Source: Lethocerus indicus
Taxonomy: Eukaryota; Arthropoda; Insecta; Hemiptera; Belostomatidae
Direction of reading: 5' to 3'
Assembly: GCA_019843655.1 (NCBI GenBank)
Contig: JACDQD010000102.1
Coordinates: 2,241,501 to 2,305,500, forward strand
Length of the DNA: 64,000 bases
Part shown: positions 35,692 to 47,800 of the stretch, piece after piece
How the letters are laid out: every line of letters starts with the position of its first letter
Numbering within the stretch: position 1 is the first letter of the stretch
Notes under the pieces: generated by a model
What the model saw: the letters and a program-made list of their open reading frames with translations, nothing else
Told to the model about the DNA's origin: nothing
Database searches by the model: none
Program-made: the position numbers and the translations under genes

Positions 35692-36150
35692 TTCGGGCAA
35701 GTTTTCTGTTTTCGGTTTAAAACCTGATTACAGAAGTATTAAACAACATATGAGTATCAAATAATGAAATAACGGACACTGTAACTTTTGGAATGATATA
35801 ACGAACTCAAATGATATATAATACACTAAATCGGGAAGACCGCTTCTGGAGGTTAGGTAAGGGCCGTTTAGGTAAAACTGGTACTTTGCAACAGAACCGC
35901 AGGTGTTGTGTCAAGTGAATGAATGTTATGAAATTTCGTCGGCCGATTTTTTTACGATAAATCGGAAGATATACTCACGGAACACTCACGGCGATGAAAG
36001 AATCCCGAGAACTTTCAGTCAAGTTAACGAAAACAATACTAAGAAATACTCGGGACTATTTACAGACCTGAGTTACATCTGCCACTGCTCACTGTATTCG
36101 GTCGTGCTGCCTGAGGCGTAGTGCGTTTCGGAGTGCTCCCACGACACAGT
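35692..36150 (-). promoter_or_regulatory. 5'UTR and promoter region of gene 2
   Basis: CG-rich relative to the gene body. Candidate 5'UTR donors on - are at 35979 and 35990 (both gtgagt). An acceptor-like ctgtaatcag ends near 35725, so the 5'UTR may be spliced. I see no clear TATA box. The transcription start is probably within 36.05-36.2 kb. Confidence 0.45.
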
Positions 36151-36246
36151 GTCCCAACGGTTTCGAACGGGACAATAATATTTTTCCGGTTTGTTAACTT
36201 TTTACACTTTCAAACTTTTTATTAATCGAAGGTATTTTGATTTCAG

Positions 36247-36314
36247 GTTCAATTTATTCTAATGTTGACGAGTTTATAATTACTGCGCCATCAAATTAGA
36301 AGTAGACGAAACCG
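36247..36314 (+). other. Candidate non-coding 5' exon of a divergent + strand transcript
   Basis: 68 nt with a good acceptor (gtattttgatttcag) and an excellent donor (ACCG/gtaagt). All three frames have stops, so it would be 5'UTR or part of a non-coding RNA. It sits just behind gene 2's promoter, suggesting bidirectional transcription. A possible next acceptor (ttcttcttaattagacag, 36450-36467) precedes a 127-codon open stretch of Phe/Ile/Leu-rich, unrecognised sequence to 36850. Confidence 0.3.
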
Positions 36315-37489
36315 GTAAGTAATTTAGTTTTTATATTACACATTTTTATTTCCGTAATTTGCTGATTCTGAGTTCTCTCTTAATAATATAAAGCGTCTCT
36401 GAGTATGTTGTTATGAAATACAGAATAAATATGAGAAATAAACATTTAATTCTTCTTAATTAGACAGTGATTAATAGACGAATAGACGGGGTTAGACGAT
36501 TTCGCCTTGTTTTTAGAAACTTCGACCAATTTTATATAAATGTCAAAAAGAATTTGTTTCTTTTGTGTCTCTTTTTAAACATTTATTGGATTCTAGCTTA
36601 TATTCCTCTGAGCATAATTTCTTTATCTCATATATATTATAATCGTCCGTTAAATTTCTCAATCAAATTATTAATGATGTATTCGGACGTAAAGAATAGA
36701 GAAGGAAATTCGAATTTCACAGCGAAAACGTGTATAGGAGTTGGTGACTTTCTGTCGAGGTTGGCCAACATGTATCAATCCATCGGCGCTAGAGGGATGC
36801 GCGTTAAGGGGGAAAATACGTCAATGTTCGCGCAATTATACACATTGTAGCACAACGGATGAGGCGTTACAAATTAGTGACATAATACGAGCGACTGTCG
36901 TATATTTTTTTCCGTTTCATCCCGTCACAGGCCAGACCGCGTTTTGGGACCCAGTGAGCCGGAGTCGACGCCCGGAAAAAAGTGTATTCGCAATTTTTAT
37001 ATACACACTATAGTTTTATTGACTATGTGCAATAATTTCACACAGAGAGGAGAGAGGATCGGCGATATCGGACCGCCAGTATCCCCGCGCCGAAGTTGTA
37101 ATATGAGAATATAATCATCTTCCGGATTTCAAATAGGTACTGAGCCGTAGCAAGTGTTAGAAAAAAAATTGTCACTGTTCCTAGCATGTTCAGTATAATG
37201 CATGATAGCTGACCACAGCATCTTTCTAGAGGTTTCCCTCTCATCTCTCCACCCCTCCCATTATTGTTTCAAAGAGCACGACACCTTAGTTGGCTTATGT
37301 GTGTTGTGTATGTGTAATTTTTATTTTTTTTTATTTATATAATAAATGAAAGTAGATATGATTCTTTTTTTTTACCTCCGTCGCTCGACCCTATTATTTT
37401 TTGTGATTTTTTTATTAACTCAAATCTTCAGTGTACCAGTTGTGCGTATTCTTTACTCGGCTCGCGTTTTGCTTTTGAAAAAAATAAAG

Positions 37490-37780
37490 TTACTAACCCC
37501 GAAGTGGGTCAGAAATGTCCACGAAGCGGCGTGGGCCCAGCAGTAAGGGCGTGTGTTTCCGTGTCGGGTGGAAGGGGGGGCGGTGCATGCAGCGGGGAAA
37601 CGGGGAGTCGGTAGCCTCGTATTGTACGATCGGGCGCTGGCGTGTACTACAAGATGCCCCCGTTTGACAAATTCACCGTTGAGCGACCCCTCCTCCCCCC
37701 CAAGGTCGGAGGGGTAATTATCATTTCTGGGCTTCGGACGTGACCCAGCATCGGGAATGAAAGCCGATGAAAGGAGTGCT
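37490..37780. other. CpG-rich island with G-runs
   Basis: Includes G8 and two G4 runs at about 37570-37605 that could form a quadruplex. Open frames on - (37453-37791) are low-complexity and unrecognised. Confidence 0.35.
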
Positions 37781-38290
37781 GTTTCATTCATGAATGGACG
37801 GTCGAATCTTTAAAGTTTTTTTTAGCGGAAGATTTTTCCGTTATAGCGAATAAATAGAGGGGTGTGTGCCTCGTCGAGGGGTGTTGTATGTGGGCGGAGA
37901 GCGGTTAGTGTTTTTAGGACACTACCCATACTAAACGATTCATATAAACACTGTTAACAGAGTATAAGAATAAGAATGACCCAACTGGTGTTACTACCGA
38001 CTTCCCAATAAAATTAGACCATCCAGCTTTAAGTTATGGCTGTAAACCCCGAAATTTGATCAGATAGAACACTATCAGAAATTTTCGGGTTAAAAAATCT
38101 TCAGGCCTGGAAAATAATTTCTAGAAATACTAATATTTCGTTACTTCTTGCTATTTTTGAGGTTTGATTTAAAATCTGTCGTGATTTGGAAAACATCGAG
38201 GTTTTTATCTTCTTTATCCACCCAGGTAATTGTTTCAAATTAAAACTTCCTAATAGATTAATGTAGTAAAGAAACGTTGTGCTTGATGTA

Positions 38291-38325
38291 CGTGTGTGTG
38301 TATGTGCACGCGCGTGTGTATGTGA
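38291..38325. repeat. (GT)n-rich microsatellite
   Basis: Impure GT repeat with an internal GCACGCGCG switch. Confidence 0.8.
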
Positions 38326-39478
38326 GCTCGAATGGGATTGTACAAATCACAATCCGTGCAATTATTTTTTTGGAACTCAAATTTACTATTTATTTAATCA
38401 ATATTCAAAATACTGGTAAAAAATATCTATCTTTCCTCCACCCCTCTCCTTTCCTTATCTCTACTCTTAACCATGTTTGTATGGTTTCGTTCATTAGTTA
38501 AGAGAAATAGGCCGCAATTAATCTGTAAAGGCTTTTGTATGGCTTGTGCATTTTATATCTATAAAGGGAAATCCAAATATTTTTTTGGCGGGGGGAGGTT
38601 AGTCGGTAATCGGAGGTCCTGAACTGGTCGGGTTCAGGTGTACCGTCGACTGATAAGTGAGATTCCACAGCTTTGTTAGGTGTGGAGTTCAGTTGGAGAA
38701 AACCGGTAATAAAATACTAGCAAACTCCCGGCTTTAAATTGGCGATGCTAGGGCCGGGAGCCGGGGCGATTAAAGGATGCTGGCGAGAAAGAAGTTATGG
38801 CACGTGGGCTCTGTATTATGGCAGTGTGTAAGGCGGGCGGCATGCGAACACCACTACTATTTTGTACTGCAAGATTCCACCCCACTTACTCATCCCTCGG
38901 CGCTGTCTTGACGCCCGCCCTCACTCCTCCTATTTCTGCTCCATAGGTGGTTTACTTACTCGACCCCTTCGAAGTTGCCTTACTATCTTGTATTGTAGCG
39001 TGATCCGGAACACCCGACCCTTACATTTTATCTAATAGTCCTTGCTCGAATGACGGGATCAACGAGCGAACAGTTGAATGGAAAAATGAACTACCCGATT
39101 GCATGAGTTCTTCGGAAGAAAAGTTATCTAATACTATAACATTTTCTGGCAGATATATGAAAATATTTCTACGTTGGCCAAGGAAAGTGTGCGTACACCT
39201 TTATGCTGTACAGATTCAAAAACAATTTCTTGCGCTTCATTCCGAAAGTACGTGAACTCCGACATGTTTATACCATCATAATTCAGATGTTTCTAGAAAC
39301 CGGAACGACTAAATACATAATTCTACATACAGTATACTACCAAGGCTTAGGGTTATTCAAATCTCTGTTCTGGCCGTCCTCTATTTTTTGTCTGGAAACA
39401 ATATTGGCTAATGGATCACAAATTTCATCTCATAACCGATAATATTGTTTTCATAATGTATTTTCCTAATTTAATATA

Positions 39479-39714
39479 CCTGTTTTGTGGTCTGTGAGAG
39501 GTTGGAATACCGTAGGTTCGTGGTGTTTCTGTCTCCTCTTGCTGGTTTGGTCTTTTGCTAGACCGGTTTCGGCTGCTCGCCATCTTCAGTAGCGGTGTTA
39601 GTCACTGTTGGCACTTTGGATGTTTTTTGGGCATCCTCACTGCACTGTTACTTTCACTTATACTTTGGCAGTATCAGCGAGAGGAGACAGAAACACCACG
39701 AACCTACGGTATTT
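39479..39714. mobile_element. Palindromic (foldback/MITE-like) element, copy C
   Basis: The best-preserved left arm: cctgttttgtgg start, ggttggaataccgtagg, the CTGGTTTGGTC block, the ctagaccggtttcgg block, agtagcggtgttagtcac, and on to the centre. The right arm is short. The 39-bp outer arms at 39506-39544 and 39675-39713 match at 38 of 39 positions in inverted orientation. The centre matches the right arm of copy B. There is no coding capacity. No target-site duplication is obvious. Confidence 0.8.
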
Positions 39715-41720
39715 TCCTAAGATTTAGTATTGTGCACCGTCCTATTCTGATTCGTATAGATAATGGAGGTTAAAACATTCTCGGCTCCCGTAGGTTGCCA
39801 ACGGTTTCATGGCGATTGCCTCTTAGGCTATCATGATTGATACGATTTTCTCCAAGAAGACTAGGAATACATCTTCAGTTTAGTTAATGGGAATCTTATC
39901 TGTTTGTGGCGTTATCGGTAGTTATCTCCTACGGCCCGCAATCGACTGGCAGTATTCCGACTACAGCCCTGATATCCCTAAGAGATTACTACGGGAAGTT
40001 AACTAGGGGCGACACGTATCGTTCATTATGCTTAGTCAAATGCTTGTTTGATTGTTTACACGCATTAATCTGCCCGGGATGGGAAATGGACACCAGGTCG
40101 GACAACGGGCGGTGCCACTCCCCCACTGTACAAGCCACTAGGCGGCTTGTCCCTTTTATTGCTTACACGAACGCTACCCCCGTAACATGGGCATTAGTAT
40201 ACATTTGTAAAACCCTTCTATAACTTAAAATTCAAGTCTATTATTTCGACATTAAATACAATATTAGGACGATAACGCATAGATTACACATACATACTCA
40301 GACATAGATTAGTCATCAGTTTGTGCTTCGTCCATGTTCAGTATATCTCAATGCAAATCTCATTTCAACAAACCATAGGAAAAAAGAATAAAATATACGT
40401 TACAGTACACTCTGCTGGAGTATACGGACTAGATTCAGATGTCTCTAAGGTTTTGTTTTCCTTTTGGAATAGTAATGGGAGTAAACTCCGCCGAAACATT
40501 ATCTTGAAATCACTTGGCATAATGTTACGGAATTATAATGAAGTGACGGGGTAACTTGTATTGAAGAGGTCTTAAGATTTGTGGTTCAGTGTAAACACCC
40601 CGGGGAATGAAATGTAACGGGGTTGAAGGAAATATTTGAATTTCTAATCTTGCAATATGTCCGCATTGGGCGGTACGATGGGATGGAAATCTTATTATCA
40701 TGCTGGGTAGCTTAAAATTTAACTTCGGTTGCATTAGAACCGTCGTTAGGTAACATGGTTGACTGTTACAGTTTACTTCAACTATACTGTCTTACATTAA
40801 ATTAAATTAACTAAGGATTTATAGATTTATTACGCTTTTGTAATTCAAGTTATAGAAACTGAACCTATCCTCACCTACCGAACAACGAATGGATTCTCAG
40901 AAAACAACTGGTACCATATTAATAAAAACCTCTCGTAATCGCATGAATTAACTAAAAATGCGAAGGTAGATAGACAATGCTTATCACTTCGTAGTTTATT
41001 GTCTGTCGTTTTTTGTCTGATTGTCTTATGTAGTTTATTGGGCAAGATATGATTACTCTGCTCTTCTGCTGCTTGGCTCGTCCAATCGCACTGAGTGGAC
41101 ATATGTCTTTTTCCGAAAGGTGTCTTAACGCCACTTTTACGACCGCCTTTTACGCCTCTTCTACTAAAGGGGTACCCGTAAACGCTGTTACTTTTAACGC
41201 GGAGTTTATTACCAACGAAGAACCATCCGGACCGTAAACCGGCGTTAGGGGGGAAGGTGAACCCGAGTGAAAGTCTCGCGGTGCCCCTTCTCTGAACGTG
41301 AGTCACCCAAGGTAAAGGAATAACCCGGCACCCCGAGAGGTGGGATTGGGCGCTTCGAGCCCGGTAAATTGAGTCATCGCCCGCCTTCGAGTGTGCCTAA
41401 TAGCTTCCGAGAAGCCGCAGAAGTGGACTCAATGCGCGCTAACCCGAATTATCCGTCCCGCGAAATCGCTCTGGGAACGCTCGAGAATGCCGGAAAAACC
41501 AGTCTAGGTTTTTTCCCCCAATTGGGCGACAGCCAGTGGCTCCCAACGACTCAGTGTCTCAGAGAGGTTTCTTCTCGCATACTAATTACAATGCTCGTAG
41601 TCAAATCGCGTGATCTGATGGTCGTAGGGGCTCCAAATGTTATTCTGTTGTTTTTTTAAGCTGACCTGGACAGTTTTGTTTTCCGTTCATTCTGTCGTCT
41701 GGTTGGCATGAGTGAAGGTT
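39715..41720. other. Non-coding interval with a CpG-rich island
   Basis: About 41000-41560 is GC- and CG-rich. Overlapping open frames on both strands there (such as 40875-41306 - and 41369-41659 +) give unrecognised, Arg-rich peptides. No supported gene. Confidence 0.45.
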
Positions 41721-41845
41721 CGCTCTCACACTGACTGGTTCTTTATAATGGTCCTTAACGTCTGAACTGATTTATTTCCCTTTCATCGTGGGATCATTCA
41801 CGCCTTTGGTATCTCCCCACAAATCTTCGTTATGGATACTTTTCA
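41721..41845 (+). repeat. Decayed dispersed repeat, copy F1
   Basis: Shares, in order, CTCTCA..ACT, ACTGGTTCTTTATA, ATTTCC, TTCATCGTGG and a TTGGT..TC.CCCC block with 53257-53360. It is a diverged repeat of unknown class. Confidence 0.5.
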
Positions 41846-43649
41846 TCGAAGCAGAAATGTTGTCGGTCTTTGAGAAGTTCATCAAGTATCTTGTCCCAAC
41901 TCTGTCCATTAGCGGCAGCATTCCAATATACTCGCCACTGTTACTATCTGTTAACATAGGATTGGAACTTCACAGATTATAATTTCAAATTTTATATATA
42001 CTAATATAATACATCCGTTAACGATATTTGAATACTATTGATAATAATCGCTCTCGCAATTTCATGTCTCCACTAGCTGATTTCAGTACCATTCTAGTAT
42101 GCACAGTAACAGGGTGCTTTATCGTACTAGTAGTGATATTTTTGATCATCGCGGACTACCTAACATGTATGTTAAATTAACTGCGAATAAGAGATTTTGG
42201 GGATGTGATGAGAATTTAGAAAACATTTTTTCTATATTTAGTTATTGGATATCCCCAACACAAGGAAATTAAAGTTTGACTCCATGAAATATTCGGCCAC
42301 TCTTATTCTGTAAGATGAATGAATAATAAAATTATTTCTGATTGTAACTTAGTTCAAAATGAAAATCATGACTCGAGAAAATAGTAATAAATAAAATAGA
42401 AAAACTAATTATCTTCTTAAGCAGCGTGTAGGATAATCTCTTAAAATTGGCGTTCAGGAAGTATCATAATCACTAGTTTTAAGTGTGAAATATGTTCTTC
42501 ATGCTGTGCATATTATTTTACCTCAGTTGTTAACTCAGTAATTTAAACCTACACACTCTCTGAGCATTGTACTTGGCCGTTAAACTCTTTAATTGTATGT
42601 CCAACGCTCGGTCGTTTTACCTAACAGACAAGGGTCGCAAACGTACACCCGTGCACATAATTAGTGTCACGCAAAGCCTCTGGCGTTTAATTCCATGCCC
42701 CCCCTTTCTATTGTGTTAAAGAACACCGATACATTTATCGCAATCAGTGGTTTACGCAAATTATAAACTATTAGCGGATTAAATAATTGAGCCTTGTTGC
42801 GGACCTTGGGGAAGATTGATATGGTCGCCCTTGTCTCGTAATGTGTTAATTGTTGAACATATGAATGCATCAGAATTTATTTGAAATAGAAAAAAATCTC
42901 ATGATTTAAAACAGAAATACATTTTTAAATAAAACGTGAAAAACTATGTGCTAAGTTTAATAGATGCGTTATAGGGAATGCGAATATGAGTTATAGGACA
43001 GAATCTCTTTAATTTGTATGCAGTATTAAAGGTTGTGCCTTTGAATATTACTAATATGCGGAAGTCTATTCGCGATGGGAATTAAAAATCCCATCGGACG
43101 TCGGAGGTCATTCGGTCGTTTTTAATTAACAGGGGCGCTGGCATTAAACGAATATCGCGGATTGGGCCGACCTTTAAAGACGGACTTACCCTTACTGCTC
43201 ACCAGGAGTTTCCGTACCACGTTAACCCAACCCAGCCCGATCAGTCCAGATCTCGCACCGGACCTCGATGGCTGCTCGGCTCTATAAATACTGAAGGTTT
43301 GCCAATTTCATTTATTTATTAGTTTAGCGTAGAGGAAAGGAATGTCCTCAGTAGTACCTGAGGCCATACACTTGAATAGTTCACCTCGGAAATTTTAACG
43401 GTCGCAGGGGTGGAAAAGCCCTTGATCCAAACCTTAAATCGGAATTGATCTGGACTGAAAAAAGGTCCGTTCTTCTAACTTCCGCTTCTTTATATTTTCC
43501 TCCCAAACAGTAAAATAGATGGAGGGTATTGACGGGCCTATCATCAATCACACTATTTGACCTCTTGAACATTTGTTCATGTTCTCTGTAAAAAAAATAT
43601 GTGCAGGAAATGCCTAAAAAACTAAATTCTTATAAATTTTAATTGAAGC
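41846..43649. other. Non-coding interval
   Basis: AT-rich with a modest CG-rich stretch at about 43060-43280. No supported gene. Confidence 0.45.
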
Positions 43650-43766
43650 AAAATTCGGTCCGCCTGAGTTCCAAAATCAATGGAGATGAGGACCCGGCAT
43701 AGTGATTAAAAGTTTCACTGGGGGATGAAGATCGCGGTTTCGGTTCCCGTCTGCTGACCGAATTTT
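43650..43766. mobile_element. Possible short inverted-repeat element
   Basis: AAAATTCGGTC at 43650-43660 is repeated in inverse at 43756-43766; extended, 13 of 14 bases match. The same end sequence recurs at 61376-61390. It could be a 117-bp non-autonomous DNA element. The family is unknown. Confidence 0.35.
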
Positions 43767-44339
43767 CCTTCAATTAGAATTACTATTAATAATCCAGAGG
43801 AATTTCATAAATACTGGAAAAACTCTAAAAATAGAATTAAATAAGTAAATCCCTATTTGTGAAAGTCCTATACTCATTAATGGGATTTACTGACCTCCAT
43901 TTCCGTAACACCAATTTGAATTTCATGTCAACTGCAATACATCTATTGCGTAAACAAAAACTTATAATAAGCATCATATAAAACAATTTTTCTAGATTTT
44001 TGTTCAAAATGAAATTTACATAAATTGCCGCAGCTGTAGTTCTTTATAATAAATCATACATTATATAAACTTCACATTTTATTATTTATTGTTTGCGTAA
44101 ACAAAGTGCCGTTATAGAACAGACAGATCAAATAAATATATTTAACTTTTTATTATTCATTTCTTAATTCTTTATCGGTTGTTTCTACTATGGTAACTTG
44201 ATAGTATGGTCGTTTCTGTGTTTGTGGTTTCAAGGAAATTGATCCGTGTGGGAATTGATCTTATCGATTGCAATTGCCTATCTTGAAATGCTTCGCGAGG
44301 AGTTGGTAGGAGGTTGGTTGTTATGCTATAGCGCCGCGT

Positions 44340-44740
44340 ATGAAATTTGCAGGGAAAGTAGCTGGAATTTCTCATGTCACGTGTGAAGGGCCGTCCGGCG
44401 TTCAACTATGGGATATCCGTGCGGACTAGAGCGGTTAGTGGGAAGGGGCAATGGGGGCTTTGTCGGCCGGAAAAACGCCCTTCGCTCGGGGCCGTGTGCG
44501 ACAATCGCTCACATCGGTGTCCCTCTGCCCCCCGATCCCGACAAAAGGGCGGCCCATATCCGCCCGCGGGGGACAACCGATAATTGCCCGTCCTCCAGCA
44601 TGCCCTCCACTCCTTCTCCTTCGGCCGATAACGACCCATTGTCGGTCTTGAGGCGGCAATTTTAACGGCCCCATTACCGCGTCGTTTCGTCGTTCTTCCT
44701 GTCAGTCTAATGTGCCGCGCGTTTTCTTCCCCCCAGCCTA
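44340..44740. other. CpG-rich non-coding island
   Basis: At least four overlapping frames on both strands are open here (up to 158 codons on -, 44406-44882). This reflects few stop codons in GC-rich DNA, not a gene. None gives a recognisable protein. Confidence 0.4.
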
Positions 44741-44882
44741 ATGATTGTACTGCATACACAATGGCCCTGCTTTCTGATCCTCCACTATGCTGCATGCATC
44801 GGTCAAAAGAATCGTAATGATACCGCTGGTATTCGGTAGGGAAAATGTTATAAATTATACTTATCTTCTGCGGCGTCGTCAC

Positions 44883-47800
44883 TAGTGGTTAATGGCTCTA
44901 CAAGGAAGCTCTCTAGAGTGATGGTATTCGAAATCCTCGGAGTCACCATACGAGTATCTTGAATTTTATATACATTTATCATTCACTTCATCATCTCTTG
45001 TTTTCTCACTCCTTATTCTCTTATTCCACTACACGTGATCAATAAAATCTCGTACGGTTCAACCCAGTTTCTACCCATCAATTGCCAATTTACTGTCCAT
45101 TTCTTTTCTGGAACAAATTCAATTCATTCCTCAGTCCTATCCGCATCGGCTCTACTTTTAAAAACATTTATCGAGCTGGTCTTGTGGGTTGGTAGACAGA
45201 CCTATCAGGCTTCGTATTCGACACAACGCAAAGAATCGCGGTAGTCTCTACGCGTCTACGCGGGGAGTTATAGAAACTGTAGAGGAAACAGCTCCGGATC
45301 TAGGAGCGGGACGAGGAAGAGTTCAAAGGTTATCATTCCCGGCTCGAACTTGGAGAGGGGTGATCAATAGTCCCAAGTTGGCCTGGAAGGGGGACCACCC
45401 TGCCCCGAGTAAACAACAGGTCCGCTCTCTCTCCTCCCTGGATTCTGATTCGCCAACTTTTATTGCAGGAACCTGCTTGGGGACCAGTATACGGGTGTGG
45501 ACAAATACCGAAATTGCCTGCAAGTTTTACGAATTACAGAAAAGGGCAATTTAGAAACTTTTGCATACGTACCCGTACGCATACTATACATCCACTCGAA
45601 TAAAGCCTACATTATGTTAGGTCAGCGTAACATGCATCTCATAAGATTGTATTTCTATCAATGATCCCCTGAAAACAATTTCGTATATTATTCTAAAAAA
45701 AAAAATTTCAGGTGGTAAAATATAGATAATTGATTAACCGCTATCCTTCTAATGGGATAGTCGCAAAACTTTTTTCGATAAATACGACAAATGAGAGTGT
45801 ACTATTAACAGACCAAAGTTTGTTTTCATTTGACATCGACCTTATGTTAACAGTCCATAGACATAACTTCGATTTGATTGCTTGGGCAGGTTCATTAAAT
45901 GACGTTAATATCCCTGTAGGAGGCCAAGGCCCTTGGCGGGCTGTAGCGCAAGGAAAAAAAATACTGCAGGTATGCTCGCAAATCGGACACTTTTAGTGCA
46001 CAAATAAATTATAGTTTTTTATTATTCGTTTCGAATTAATTTCTTGTTATTTCCTTATGTACGAGAGTAATTACAATGGGCTGGATTGATACTGTAACTA
46101 ATATTGCAATAGATTTTCGACACTTGTATGAGTTTTATAGAATCCACACCGATTTTTTCGTGTTAAACCGCCGGAAAATTAATGATATTCGTGCGCCTTT
46201 CAAAGCCTTTCATCCAACTTCGACGACCTGAATCGCCGCTTTTGGAATTTTGGCGGAGTCTTAAAGAACTTTCCGCCTTCCGGAAAACGAATTCTGGAGA
46301 ATAATAATGAACGGATTTCTGGAGGCCTTTCATTTAACTTCAACCCGGGGTCGGTACTCATTGCTTTACAGTATTATTTCTTGGGGCGCTTAATTGTTTT
46401 GTTCGTGAGACCTTTGTTTCGACGTCGACAATGGAATCGTTGACATTAGGCCCTCACGGGGGGAATGTAAGGCCTCGATTGCGGTAAAGTTTAATTGGAT
46501 TTGTAAAACGGGAATTTCGACTGACCAGCCATTACAGAAGGAGTTTGCAAATTGTAATATTGCACATAGTTTACATTTTTTTTAAATTTCTGTTTCTCGG
46601 TGCTTATCACTCTACTGTGATTATTTTATACAGTTAATAATAAATGAAATATCTGTCCCATGAATTTTGAAACGTAGAATTTTAGTTTGTACAGCTCGGA
46701 CCTTGGGAAACCCAGAACTTCCTGTTGCCCCCTCTAGCTGTAAAACAGGTTTCTCGCCTAATGGGAGTACAATTTAAATCTAATTTGGAGGTGTTGTTAA
46801 ATTTTTTTGCTGCCAAGAGTTGGACACACGGCTTCAAAATGCACACAAGTTATATATCGATATACAAGTTTATATACTATATTTCGATTTAAACCCGTTT
46901 AAAGTCGTTATTATTGATTGATAATTTGATTATTAAAATTGTTAAATATAAAACGGAGCGAGCTAGAATTGTTTAGACTGATAATGTCCTGACAGACCAT
47001 GGTATGTAAATCGATGGTCTCTGCATTATTAACCGGATGGGTCGTGTCGCCAACAGCATTCGTTATACGATTTGGGAGGACAATGGTTTAATGGAAGTGG
47101 GCCGGAAACTTTCTTAACAGTACTTACAAAACTGTGATTAAATTATGGGGCCACTGCTCGCCTGCGCTCCGTCAGACATTGTCCGACTCCTGACAGTAAT
47201 TGAATCCAGTATTTAATATTGAATGTAATTAAATTTGATATTTTATTGGATTAACCAGTTCCTTAGGACGGGATTATAACTAGAAGAAATGGTGGGGAGG
47301 TTTGTGTTCCCTCATATGTCGCGGTGAAGGGGTTGAAACGTTTTTAATCTATTGGATGTATTTATAAATGGGCTTAAGGCGAAAATAGGCAAGGAAGGGA
47401 ATATGAAAACACTCTGATACTGTAGTTGGAAATATTTCAATAATATAGTTTCCTCAGGGAGTTCAATGGCGTAACCTTGTGACGTACTGGTGATGATGCC
47501 AATATCCTGCTCTGGTAACCCCACCATTGCGTGCTATCAGCTTAGGAGCCTAAATTATTGTGTGAAAAATTAATTCCCCATGTACGCGTCTGAACGAGAT
47601 ATTTGTGTAAAACACTTGAACTCTATTTGTCGAGATTGTCGCCATGTTTGTCCAGCTTTGTTTACACGACGCAGTCTGCTATCGTATATCGAAAAACTGA
47701 TGGCTGTGAAGTACCAGCCTCCGATAACTATCCTCAAACTTTAGCGTTATCACTCCTATCGCAATATTGTGAAAGGTTTGTGTAAATATTTACCAATTTT

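Larger units (their letters stand above)
36315..39478. other. Non-coding interval
   Basis: No supported gene. Holds a CpG-rich island at 37490-37780 and a GT-rich microsatellite at 38291-38325. Confidence 0.5.

Noticed and set aside
36467..36850. 127-codon + frame downstream of the divergent exon
   Set aside because: No ATG near its start and an Ile/Leu/Phe-rich composition typical of translated AT-rich DNA. Kept only as a possible acceptor site, not as a gene.
44406..44882. 158-codon open frame on the - strand
   Set aside because: At least three other frames are open over the same GC-rich block on both strands. Composition is Arg/Gly-rich, there is no recognisable domain and no splice context.
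45469..45554. Exon-like start after ttttattgcag on +
   Set aside because: The frame ends within 28 codons and no upstream exon with matching phase was seen.
46204..46342. Two GCCTTTCAT..AACTTC.AC blocks 120 bp apart
   Set aside because: Only about 20 bp are similar and the DNA between shows no further periodicity, so a tandem array is not supported.
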